Shown piece after piece: positions 48,016-58,141 of a stretch of DNA of 64,000 nt. The DNA is from Zanthoxylum bungeanum. Lineage: Eukaryota > Streptophyta > Magnoliopsida > Sapindales > Rutaceae. The translations under genes were made by a program, and so were the position numbers. The stretch's first letter is position 1; every line of letters begins with the position of its first letter. Below the pieces are notes generated by a model. It was not told where the DNA came from. It was given only the letters and a program-made list of their open reading frames with translations, and ran no database searches. The stretch lies in contig SKCR01007782.1 of the NCBI GenBank assembly GCA_019454045.1, forward strand, positions 124,001-188,000, read 5' to 3'.

Positions 48016-48662
48016 ATGGAAGCTACTTCAAGAAGACGAGTTGTAAATATCTATGTGTTTTGTGGTACTGGTGTTGGTTCTAAACCAGAATTTGTAGCGG
48101 CAGCACAAGAATTGGGTCGAGTCATATCTGAAAGGAATATGCACTTAGTATATGGCGGTGGCAATCTTGGACTAATGTGGATCGTTTCAAGGGCTGTACA
48201 GGAAAGAGGTAGTCAAGTTTTGGGAATCATCCCAAAATCTTTGGCGGAGGCGAACCTTATAGGACTATCAAACGGAGAGAAACTGATCGTGCCAGGTGTG
48301 TCTGAACGACTGGTGGAAATGATTAACCGTGCTGATGCTTTTATTGCTTTGTCAGGTGGCTTGGGTACGATGGAGGAATTTTTATAGTACTATCTTGGGT
48401 GAACTTGAACATACACCAAAACCACTTAGACTGTTTAATGCTGATGGATTTTATGATTTTCTTTGTGTGTTTCTTATGATGCCCAGAGAAATGGGTTCGT
48501 GTCAAAACCTGTAAAAGAACTCCTCTTCACAGCCAGAAATGACCCAGATTTAATTGACCAAATATTAGCCTTTGAACCACAAATTGACCATATCTCTCAA
48601 AGATAAACTGGTCGGATAATGATCGTGGTAACAAGCGTCGGATAAATCTGGATCTAACCTTT
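48016..48662 (+). pseudogene. LOG-like cytokinin-activating enzyme ORF in gypsy D0 (frameshifted)
   Basis: Starts MEATSRRRVVNIYVFCGTG at 48016 and stays open for 123 codons. A one-base loss near 48380 (AAA to AA relative to D1) creates a stop; homologous codons continue to about 48662. Family known: LOG proteins hydrolyse cytokinin riboside 5'-monophosphates to active cytokinin bases. Matching features: the Rossmann-like start, LVYGGGNLGLM, VLGIIPKSL, the conserved Arg in SERLVEM, and DAFIALSGGLGTMEE. In the last, the PGGxGTxxE motif has Pro changed to Ser. The ORF has no introns, whereas plant LOG genes have several, so capture from an mRNA is likely. It lies on the sense strand of the retrotransposon between the Cys-rich ORF and the purine tract. 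Confidence 0.85.
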
Positions 48663-48755
48663 AATTCTTCATTTAGATGTAGAATTTCAGCTAACCAAGT
48701 ATTGTTTCTAAACTCTTCTTCTACTTTTAAGACATTTGGGTCAATGTCTCATTTA

Positions 48756-48770
48756 GGTTTGGGGGAGGGG
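48756..48770 (+). other. Polypurine-like tract of gypsy D0
   Basis: GGTTTGGGGGAGGGG follows GACATTTGGGTCAATGTCTC and is conserved in D1 (63308-63322). It lies at least 800 bp from any possible 3' LTR, so it is either an internal purine tract or a relic of an older LTR border. Confidence 0.6.
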
Positions 48771-49568
48771 AATAGTTGACTAGTATCTTGTTTTTAAATT
48801 TTTGAAAAATCAAAAAAAAATTGAAAAATTTTACAAAAAATAAAATAAAAAATTTTGTTTTTTTTTTTTTTTAATTTGATTAATCAGGTGAAATTGGTGT
48901 GAGATAGCTGTGTAAGGAATTTCCATTCCTGAGACGTATCTCAACCTATTTCGAAACAAGTTAATTTTTGTTTATTTCCTTTTGAATTATTCAATTTGTG
49001 AATTCTCCATAATACTGACTAAAATGGATCTTCATATAATCATTTGACATGTATTATCAACATACATGGTAACATACAAACATGAGTAGTAATTGACGAG
49101 TTTGTAATATTCAGTGCTCTAGTTTAATTAGAGGAAGCATCTGAAAAAGCCATAGGATAAAAAAATATATCTGAGATCCGAGTTATTAAGTCTGTATGGG
49201 TGTTTTAACACCTAGTGCCCTAAAACCAACTGGTTTGGGAGCCACCGGCGCAAAGCTTGCTACATGGATCAAAGATGTTGCAAAATATATATATATCTGA
49301 AGTCTGAGTAATTAAGTCTGTAGGGGTGTATTAACACCTAGTGCCCTAAAGCCAACTGGTTTGGGAGTCACTGGCCTAAAGCTCGTTACATGGATGGAAG
49401 ATATTGTATATAAATAAGAAAAAATTCAGAAAAATATTCCATTGCTAAAAAATGATGTGAATTCTGATATAACTTTAGGAAAAAAGTATTACTCTCTTTT
49501 CAACTACACTTGTGAATATTGTGGGCATTATGACTTGATTAATACTTTGTTGACTGTGTGTATGGAGA
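48771..49568 (+). other. 3' region of gypsy D0 with a duplicated block, no gene
   Basis: No coding region. A block of about 115-130 bp (AGTTATTAAGTCTGTATGGG ... CCAACTGGTTTGGGAGCCAC) is present twice, at about 49187 and 49305, as also in D1 (63722 and 63845). The sequence changes abruptly to hAT B at about 49569. Confidence 0.7.
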
Positions 49569-49984
49569 AATCGAACTAGTTAGAACCGGCCAATTTTGAA
49601 ATCAGAATCGATTTTGTTCGGTTCAGTTATGATTTGACCATGGCCGAACCAAATTGAACCAGACGGTTCGAACCGAAACAGTTGGGCTATACATGAAGCC
49701 AATGGTTCCCTGCCCAAAAAATTTAAAAAATATTATTTTTTAAATCTAATTACTAAATTACCATTAATAATATTAATAAAACGACTAGTTTTAGGAGCAA
49801 TTTAGGTATCACAAAAATAATCCAAAAATTTATAAATAATTGTCATTTTTTTTTCAACACACCAATTCTCAATTCTCTCAATTTCTTTAATTCTCTCTTT
49901 CTCAATTCTCTCATCTTCAATTTTTCATATTGACTTAAATTTGTAATATTTAATATTAACAATACAAGCCCATCTAAAAACATC

Positions 49985-52005
49985 ATGTCCAATGTGTCAA
50001 CCCAAGAGAGCGAGCAAAATATCGGTACAAGAAAAAGAGAAATTAAGTCTCGATTTTTCGATATCTTCAAAATTCATTTTCATTTAGTCGAGACTGAAAA
50101 TGAAGGACCAATAGTAACATGCAAATATTGTGGTGTATCTTACAAATTTACTGGCTGCTATGACAATATGAACAAGCTTTGGATAGACATCATGCCGCTG
50201 AAATTGGACTTGATACAATATAAACTCAAATGGGCAGGTATGCTTCATCTAGTAGAGGTACGAGTTCTTTAGATTTATTTAAAATATTCTAATGCTATAG
50301 AGAAGAATTTGCTAAATTGACTTGTATGATATATCTTTCTTAAATTTTGATGAAAAAATTACCTTTACTAATTACGTTCGAAATGTTTTAAATTCAGCTG
50401 CTTGTAAATGCCTAGAAATACAACAAAACGATAAATTTTTTAAATTATACAAAGATGGTAAAATATATATTTAAAGATATTAAATGTCATCTTTCTATTT
50501 GTTCTGATATTTGGAGTAACCATTGACAAACACACTCATATATTGGTGTGACTTGTCATTGGATTAATGCATCATGGAACATGCAAAAATGATTTATTGC
50601 ATTTAGAGTTTTGATGAGCAACATACTACACAAAATATTTATAGAATGATTAAAGTAATTTTGATGAATATGGTTTATTAGGTAAAATTTTAACAGTTGG
50701 TTTTGACAATGCATCTGCAAATACTACTGCATCGATTAGAGATTTAAGAAGATATGTCAACAAAATTTGGGGGGTCCATTTTTTCATGTTCGTTGCACAT
50801 GCTATGTCCTTAATTTATGTGTTCAAGATTGTCTGATTTTTTTAGAACATCACATTGATCCTATGAAGATTGCACTTAATTGTATTTGGTCATATTCTCA
50901 AGTCAAGAGAGAATGAGCCAAGTTTTGTAAATTAAATGATGTTGAATCGGTAAAGCTTTCGAGAGATGTTCCAACTCGTTGGAATTCAACTTATTTTCTT
51001 TTAACTCAAGCTTTTCAATACAAAGATGTATTATGTAGTTTTTTTCCCCAACATGTTCAACATATAACACTTTTGGTTAGTTAATGGGATATTTGTGAAA
51101 AAATTAGAACTTTTAAAAGTTTTTAATGATGCTACAAATGTTTTTAGTGGAGTTTATTATCTTACAACAAATTTATTTCTTGTTCAATGTTTGAATATTG
51201 TTGGTACTCTATATGAGCATGCTGAAAGTTCTAATGTTATTGATATTGTTTTAATTGAAGCTATTGTTTTTATGAAGAGAAAATGATTGATTTATTTTAA
51301 AGACATTCAATTGTTTTATCTTATTACCACAACTTTTTTTCTTATCCTAGATTTAAATTAGAATGTTTGAATAGTGACTTACGAACTTACTATGTATTTT
51401 TAGGAATAGATGATGAAGTTAATATTAAAAAAGTAATAGATGGAATAAAAATTAATTTAATAGATTTATTTAATTATTAATTTAGTAGATATAATTTTCA
51501 ATCATCAGGACAATCTAGTAGCGAACTCGTAATACATTCAAGACTTAGCATAGGTGATCGTTGGTTACTCCAACGAAATAAAAATAGAGGGATAACATGA
51601 CTAACAACTCAGAATTAGATAATTATTTATCAACCAATTTCGAGTTTCCTCATGAAAGTTTAGTAAGTAAGAATTTTCAAATACTTGACTAGTGAAACAG
51701 ATATCAAAATGTCTATCATGTTTTATCAATTATTGCTAAAGAGGTGCTGGCAGCACATGTTTCTACCATAGTGGTTAAACAAGCCTTCAGCTTAGGAGAC
51801 AATATTTTGGAACCGAGACAGTCTTCATTACATCCAAAACTTTAGAAGCAACACCATGTGTGGATGATTGGACCCGAACTAATCTGAGGCAACAAGAAGA
51901 TGCCTCCGATGACTTTGAAGACTTGTTTGACAATACATCTACAAGTGCAAGCGGAATGAGAGCTGAAGGATCAACAGTAGGTACAGATAATGATGATGAT
52001 TGATG
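49985..52005 (+). pseudogene. hAT B transposase remnant
   Basis: Same protein as hAT A: MSNVSTQESEQN start and the BED finger Cys pair (CKYCGVSYKF). A frameshift then destroys the two His. Middle pieces include FDNASANTTAS and the 51095-51286 open stretch. The C-terminal end, missing from hAT A, is here: the dimerisation motif near 51770-51830, then an acidic tail (DDFEDLFDNTSTSASG) and a stop near 52003. It shares TGA (about 50912) and TAA (about 51081) with hAT A. Confidence 0.87.
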
Positions 52006-52035
52006 AGTAAATAATTATAAATTTGTAATGGGGAA

Positions 52036-53187
52036 TGATAAGTGCAGGAAAATGTACTTTGAACATCGCTAATTCGGCTTGATTATCAAGTATTTAATCC
52101 TAATTATAGTTTATTTTATTCCATGTTATTAGGAAACAATGGAACATGAATCTTGGAGCAATTGTACATGTTTCGGGCCTTGCAGACGCATTGGAAGCAC
52201 ACAAGAAGAGTGGAAATGAAGAAAACACAAGTCTAGAAAAAGCAATTGGCCTCGCGACGCCCATCTTCTAGCGTCGCGATGCCGCCTCAGCAAGTCACCA
52301 TACAAAACCCGAGAGTTTAGCACCGCGGCTCCCTAGTAGATCCCAGAAACTTAATTTAGTCATGTTTTATGCACATAAGGACTCCGAGACTTCCCTATAT
52401 ATACCAAAGCTCGTCCAAAACCCTAAAAAATGAGAAGAAATACATAACCTAAGCTCCAAAACACATATTTGAGAGAGAAGAACGATGATGCTTCTGTAAT
52501 CTCTCCGGGCTATGTCTCTTTCTTATATGGAGAACTAATCTTATAGGTAAAGCTAAGGATGAACTCTTGTAATTAAGTTCTTATATTCTTGTTTTTGATT
52601 CCTGAATACTCTTCAAAATTTAATATAATTGATGATTTGTTATTCTTTATTATCTTTTGATTATGAACCCATAGATTGTGTTTTACCAATTTGCATATAG
52701 GAATAGTCATGCTTCTTCTATGTGTGATTGGGAAACCCATTTGTGACTGGTTATTGTTTTATGAGTTGATCTTCTGCTGCAGTATTGCCTGAGGGTATAT
52801 TGTCGACGTTAGATAGGTCATAACGATAACATAGTGTGTTGTTAACATAGAGAAAATAATTCATCGATTATCTTAGAATTTAATATGTTTTTGATTGAAA
52901 TATCTTCCGATTGTTGGTTTGGGATGTGAATCTTCAATTGAGTAATAAAAGGAATCAATTACTGAATATAGGATTTGATACAAGAGGGATTCCCAATGCT
53001 TTGCTGCTTTTCTCTATTGATAACTCTTAAGTATTTTTTCATAATCTTTATTTCACATTAACTTTTTCATCAATGAAGTTATTGCTAACGTTTTCTTTAA
53101 GTAAACTAGTTCATTGTAACCATCTCTCTGAGGAATCGACACCCCAACTATACTGCGATAACCGCAAGTACTTTTTGGGCATAATCA
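52036..53187 (+). repeat. 5' LTR of gypsy C (1152 bp)
   Basis: TATA box CTATATATA at 52394-52402. A CGCGACGCC / GCGTCGCGATGCC pair lies near 52255-52285. A splice-donor-like AG/GTAAAG sits at 52545-52552, as in gypsy D0. Confidence 0.9.
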
Positions 53188-54740
53188 AATTTTGACATCG
53201 TTGCCAGGGAGACTGTTTACAATCAATGGGAGCAGGTTTGCTTGGTCAACAACAAAGCGGTAACTTCGTTCCATCTTTATTTTTTTTATTTATCATTTAT
53301 TTATTTATTTATTTGATTTCAATTTTAGTTTTAGTTTGGTTTTGATATTTAGTTCTATTCTTTTATTTCTTTGTCTCGTATTATTTATGTTTAAGTTCAT
53401 GCCTAGACTTAGGGATCAGTTGGATAGATTTGTTAGAGTTAACGTGGAAGATTCAGACTTGGAAAGTTTGTTTGACAATCTTTTTACCACACCATCTACA
53501 TCTAGGATAGACAACATGAGTGACTATGAGAGACCACCCATTAGGACTCTTGAGGAGTACCTTCACCCCATCGCACAGCTACACCATCATGCATAACCTA
53601 AGCTCCAAAACATATATTTGAGAGAGAAAAACGAGGATGCTTCTGTAATCCCTCCGGGCTATGTCTCTTTCTTATATGGAGAACTAATCTTATCGGTAAA
53701 GCTAAGGATGAACTCTTGTAATTAAGTTCTTATATTCATGTTTTTGATTCCTGAATACTCCTCAACGTTTAATATAATTGATGATTTGTTATTCTTTATT
53801 ATCTTTTGATTATGAACCCAAAGATTGTGTTTTACCAATTTGCATATAGGAATAGTCATGCTTCTTTTATGTGTGATTGGGAAACCCATTTGTGACTGGT
53901 TATTGTTTTATGAGTTGATCTTCTGCTGCAGTATTGCATGTGGGTATATTGTCGACGTTAGATAGGTCATAACGATAACATATTATGTTGTTAACATAGA
54001 GAAAATAATTCAACGATTACCTTAGAATTTAATATGTTTTTGATTGAAATATCTTCCGATTGTTGGTTTGGGATGTGAAACCTTAAATTCAGTAATAAAA
54101 GGAATCAATTCCTGAATATAGGGATTTGATACAAGAGGGTTTGTTGACGCTTTGCTATTTTTCTCTATTGATAGCTTTTAAGTATTTTTCATAATCTTTA
54201 TTTCACATGACCTTTTTTTCAATTAAGTTATTACTAACGTTTTCTTTAAGTGAACTAGTTCCTTGTAACCATCTCTCTGAGGAATCGACACCCCAACTAT
54301 ACTGCGATAACCACAAGTACTCTTTGGGTGTAATCAAATTTTGACATCGTTGCCAGGGAGACGGTTTACAATCAACGGGATCAGGTTTGCTTGGTCAACA
54401 ACAAAGCGGTAACTTCGTTCCATCTTTATTTTTTTTATTATTTATCATTTATTTATTTATTTGATTTCAATTTTAGTTTTAGTTTGGTTTTGATCTTTAG
54501 TTCTATTCTTTTATTTATGTGTCTCGTATTATTTATGTTTAAGTTCATGCCTAGACTTAGGGATCAGTTGGGTAGATTTGTTAGAGTTAACGAGGAAGAT
54601 TCAGACTTGGAAAGTTTGTTTGACAATCTTTTTACCACACCATCTACATCTAGCACAGACAACATGAGTGACTACGAGAGACCACCCATTAGGACTCTTG
54701 AGGAGTACCTTCACCCCAATCGCACAGCTACACCATCATG
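52443..54740 (+). repeat. 1149-bp tandem duplication inside gypsy C
   Basis: Unit 1 is 52443-53591 and unit 2 is 53592-54740. Each holds the last ~745 bp of the LTR, the primer-binding site, the leader and the first ~190 bp of gag. At the junction, gag (GCATAA) runs into LTR (CATAACCTAAGCTCC) through the shared bases CATAA. The first gag copy (53397-53596) is thus cut off; the second continues. Confidence 0.9.
53193..53210 (+). other. Decayed tRNA-Asp primer-binding site of gypsy C
   Basis: TGACATCGTTGCCAGGGA, four mismatches from TGGCGCCGTTGCCGGGGA, six bases after the LTR end. A second copy at 54342-54359 results from the tandem duplication. Confidence 0.75.
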
Positions 54741-55944
54741 CATAATGTTTCCTCCTAATGCACCACATATAGACTTTAAACCTGGAATGATACAGTATCT
54801 CCCAACCTTTCATGGTTTGGAGAATGAGAACCCTTATGTGCATATTATGGAGTTTGAAGAGGTTGTAGCAATATTTTATGACCGATTCGGGACTACAGAC
54901 ACAATTAGACTTAAGTTCTTCCCTTTTGCCCTTAAAGATAAAGCTAAAAGTTGGTTTTATTCTTTAAGAGCTCGTTCAATAGGATCATGGGGTGAGCTGA
55001 CACATGCATTTTTCAATAAATACTTCCCACACTATAAGACTAATGCTCTGAAAAGATAAATTTCTACATTTTCCCAGAAAGACAACGAAACCCTTTTATC
55101 AAACTTGGGAGATGTTTAAGGAGATGCTACTAGTTGTCCTCACCATGGGTATGGGAGTTGGCGCTTAGTGAGTTACTTTTATGACGGTCTAACCCCTATG
55201 GAGTGCTAATTCGTTGAGACGATGTGCAATGGTGAGTTTATATGAAATGACCCCGATGAGGCACTCGAGTACTTAAATGACCTAGCCGAAAAATCCCACA
55301 CTTGGATTGGACCTAATGCCTTGGATAGCACTGAGAGGACAAGGTCCACCCCTTCTGGCGGAGGCATACACCACTCTAGGGAAGAGGATAGTCTCAGAGC
55401 ACAAATTAAACTATTGACTAGAGAGATAGGAGCTTTAAAAGCCAAAGATAGCAAGACTATGCATGCGGTAGCCCAGTTATAACCTCAAGGGGTATGTTTT
55501 GTGTGTAAGAGGATTGACCATTTGGCTCAAGAGTGTCCTATATATGGTGAGATGATGGAAATCTATGAGGAACAATGCAATACCTTAGAGATGTACAAGA
55601 AGCCATATACGCCTTATTTAGATACTTATAATCCGAGTTGGAGGAACCATCTTAAGTTTAGTTGGAAACATGAGTCTCATCAGTCTAGTCAGACACCACA
55701 ACCTAAAGATTACAGTGCCCCCCAGTATCACACACCTAACATTCCTAGAAATTCTCTAGAGGACACTGTGGATGCATATATAGAGGCCCAGAGCAAAACT
55801 AATCAAAGGTTTGAGTCACTGATAGCTCAGGTGGTTAAAGACAATAAAAAGATAAAGAGTCAAGTCTCTAAGTTGACTAATGTCCTGAGTGTACAAGAAC
55901 AAGAAAACTTTCCATCTCAAGCTCAACCAAATCCGCAAGGGTAA
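54547..55944 (+). pseudogene. Gypsy C gag
   Basis: The probable start is ATG 54547 (MPRLRDQLGRFVRVNEED). The frame is open upstream to 54391, but that part is leader sequence and encodes only a low-complexity hydrophobic stretch. The gag domain includes FKPGMIQYLPTFHGLENEN, LKFFPFALKDKAKSWF and FFNKYFPHYKTNALKR, then stops at 55059. After disrupted frames (55060-55490) a CCHC knuckle, CFVCKRIDHLAQEC, lies at about 55495-55536. A 147-codon open piece (55501-55944) has a coiled-coil-like segment. Related to the gypsy A gag. Nothing after it resembles protease or RT. Confidence 0.88.
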
Positions 55945-56556
55945 CACATGGCACAGGCTGATCATGAGGCATCCAATATAAAAGGTGTTAATGTCATAAT
56001 CACTAGGAATGGTATGGAAATAGGCATGAATGACACCTTTAACATTATAAGTGACCCAAAGATAGTAGTGCAAATACTCCTCAGGAAGAACAAGTGCCCC
56101 ATATCCCAGTAAGAGTACTTTTCCCTCAAGCTCTTAAGGAGTCGAGCTGTGAATGAACTTTTACACACACACACTGTGAGTCTGACTTAGATGATATATT
56201 CAAGGACTTCGATTTGAGTTGCTTTGAGTACTTTGAATGTTCTCCGATTTCATTACTAGGCATTCTTTGAGGATAATAATATGTGTAACTATTGAGACTA
56301 TTTTATTTTGTTATTTGTGCATGATTGCATGTGTTTTGAATGACGTTTGTGGGTGTCGTCACTGTAAGCCCTCACGAGACTATAACTTCTCCACTAGGGC
56401 CGCCTAGGGGTTTAAAGGCTTATTGCATACTCTAAATACAATTGTGATCCCTACGAAAGTGCTTAGATAGTTTTTATTTATTTTTATTTTAGTTTAGTTC
56501 TCATTTTCTTTTTGCGCTTGAATTGCTAGGGACTAGCAATAAGCTGGTTGGGGTTG
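55945..56556 (+). other. 3' non-coding part of gypsy C with conserved block and polypurine tract
   Basis: No gene beyond a few gag-linker codons up to about 56250. GCCCTCACGAGACTATAACT and CCGCCTAGGGGTTTAAAGGC (56369-56425) match gypsy B. The purine-rich GCTGGTTGGGGTTG just before the LTR (56543-56556) is the polypurine tract. Confidence 0.75.
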
Positions 56557-57710
56557 TGATAAGTGCATGAAAATGTACATTGAACATCGCTAATTCGGCT
56601 TGATTATCAAGTATTTAATCCTAATTATAGGTTATTTTATGTCTTGTTATTAGGAAGCAATAGAACATGAATCTTGGAGCAATTGTAAATGTTTTGGAAC
56701 CTTGCGGACACATTGGAAGCACGCGGGAAGAGAGAAAATGAAGAAAACACAAGTCCAGAAAAAGCAACTGGCGTCGCGACGCCCATCTTCTAGCGTCGCA
56801 ATGCCGCCTCAGCAAGTCACCATACAAAACCCGAGAGTTTGTCACCGCGGCGCCCTGGCAGATCCCAAATACTTAATTTAGTTGTGTTTTATGCGCACAA
56901 GGACTTCGGGACTTCCCTATATATAACCAAGCTCGTCCAAAACCTAAAAAAATGAGAACATATACATAACCTATGCTCAAAAACACATATTTGAGAGAGA
57001 AGAACGATGATGCTTATGCAATCTCTCCAAGCTATGTCTATTTCTTCTATGGAGAACTAATCTCCTAGGCAAAGATAGTGATGAACTCTTGTAATTAAGT
57101 TCTTATATTCTTGTTTTTTATTCCTGAATACTCTTCAAAATTTAATATAATTGATGATTTGTTATTCTTTATTATCTTTTGATTATGAACCCAGAGATTG
57201 TGTTTTACCAATTTTCATATAGGAATAGTCATGCTTCTTCTATGTGTGATTGGGAACGCATTTGTGACTATTATGTTGTTTTATGAGTTAATCTTCTACT
57301 GCAGTATTGCCTGAGGGTATATTGTCGACGTTAGATAGGTCATAACGATAACATAGTGTGTTGTTAACATAGAGAAAATAATTCATCGATTATCTTAGAA
57401 TTTAATATGTTTTTGATTGAAATATCTTCCGATTGTTGGTTTGGGATGTGAAATCGTCAATTGAGTAATAAAAGGAATCAATTACTGAATATAGGATTTG
57501 ATACAAGAGGGATTCCCGATGTTTTGCTGCTTTTCTCTATTGATAACTTTTAAGTATTTTTTCATAATCTTTATTTCACATTAACTTTTTCATCAATGAA
57601 GTTATTGCTAATGTTTTCTTTAAGTAAACTAGTTCATTGTAACCATCTCTCTGAGGAATCGACACCTCAACTATACTGCGATAACTTCAAGTACTTTTTG
57701 GGCATAATCA
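56557..57710 (+). repeat. 3' LTR of gypsy C (1154 bp)
   Basis: Partner of 52036-53187, with scattered substitutions. TATA-like TATATATAA at 56918-56926. Followed by GGGAA and resumed hAT B sequence. Confidence 0.9.
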
Positions 57711-58055
57711 GGGAACTATCTAAACAAATATATTGGAACTACGTGAGCTTTGATTCCTCTCATCCCTTGAAGATACGTAGGAAACTTAAGTTCTTAAAAA
57801 TTTAAATTCAAACTCTTTAATTTAATTTTTAATTTAATATAATATAATATAAATTCAAATTAATATTTTTAAATAATTTTGAAATCCCATTTTTATTTTT
57901 TTAGAAATTAAAATTAAAATTATAAATTTAAAAAAATAAACAAAAATAAAACCAGAACCAAATCGGAACCATCTAATTCTATTCCGGTTTGTTGCCGATT
58001 CCCGGTTCCTCATTATTGTGGAACCGGAATCGAATTGAACTAGTGGCCAGATCTG

Positions 58056-58141
58056 AACTAAAGATGACATTATAAAATAGTTATAATATAAGTAATGTCG
58101 TTCTTTTTTTTGTAGGTGCATAACTTTAACCATACTCATAG
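58056..58141. other. 86-bp spacer between hAT B and hAT C
   Basis: AT-rich with no feature. It may be displaced 3' sequence of gypsy D0. The last eight bases, ACTCATAG, are the expected position of the hAT C target duplication. Confidence 0.3.

Larger units (their letters stand above)
37055..49568 (+). mobile_element. Gypsy D0: Athila/Tat-like gypsy element with accessory ORFs
   Basis: Order on the plus strand: 5' LTR (first ~14 bp displaced by copia 2), tRNA-Asp primer site, gag, protease, [solo LTR E], RT, RNase H, integrase, conserved post-pol motif, virus-NABP-like ORF, LOG-like ORF, polypurine-like tract, repeat-containing 3' region. No 3' LTR is present before hAT B begins at 49569. 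Gag and protease phrases (NTYNPRWRNHPNF; FIILDIEEDKDVPIIIGRP) point to the Athila/Tat group of non-chromovirus gypsies. The class assignment is firm, the group less so. All pol parts are broken. Confidence 0.88.
52036..57710 (+). mobile_element. Gypsy C: second gag-only gypsy element, 5675 bp
   Basis: LTRs 52036-53187 and 56557-57710, both TGATAAGTGCA... to ...GGGCATAATCA. The target duplication GGGAA is perfect (52031-52035 and 57711-57715). The internal part has a decayed tRNA-Asp primer site, gag and a conserved 3' block also found in gypsy B, but no protease, RT or integrase. A 1149-bp tandem duplication spans LTR end, primer site and gag start. The LTRs differ more than those of gypsy B, so this insertion is older. 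Confidence 0.92.
49569..58055 (+). mobile_element. hAT B: DNA transposon lacking its left terminus, carrying gypsy C
   Basis: It begins inside the left subterminal region (about 20-30 bp shorter than hAT A) directly after gypsy D0 sequence. It includes the uninterrupted CCATGGCCGAACCAAATTG site that gypsy B split in hAT A. Gypsy C interrupts it at 52036-57710. It ends near 58055 with TGGCCAGATCTG, the inverted form of the left terminus TAGACCCGGCCA. Loss of the left repeat makes it immobile. Confidence 0.85.

Noticed and set aside
48016..48662. A free-standing host LOG gene near a transposon
   Set aside because: Both D0 and D1 have it in the same position and strand between the accessory Cys-rich ORF and the purine tract, without introns. 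It travels with the element.
54391..54546. N-terminal hydrophobic extension of gypsy C gag (signal-peptide-like)
   Set aside because: It reads through the T-rich leader after the primer site; gag of this family starts at MPRLRDQL (54547).
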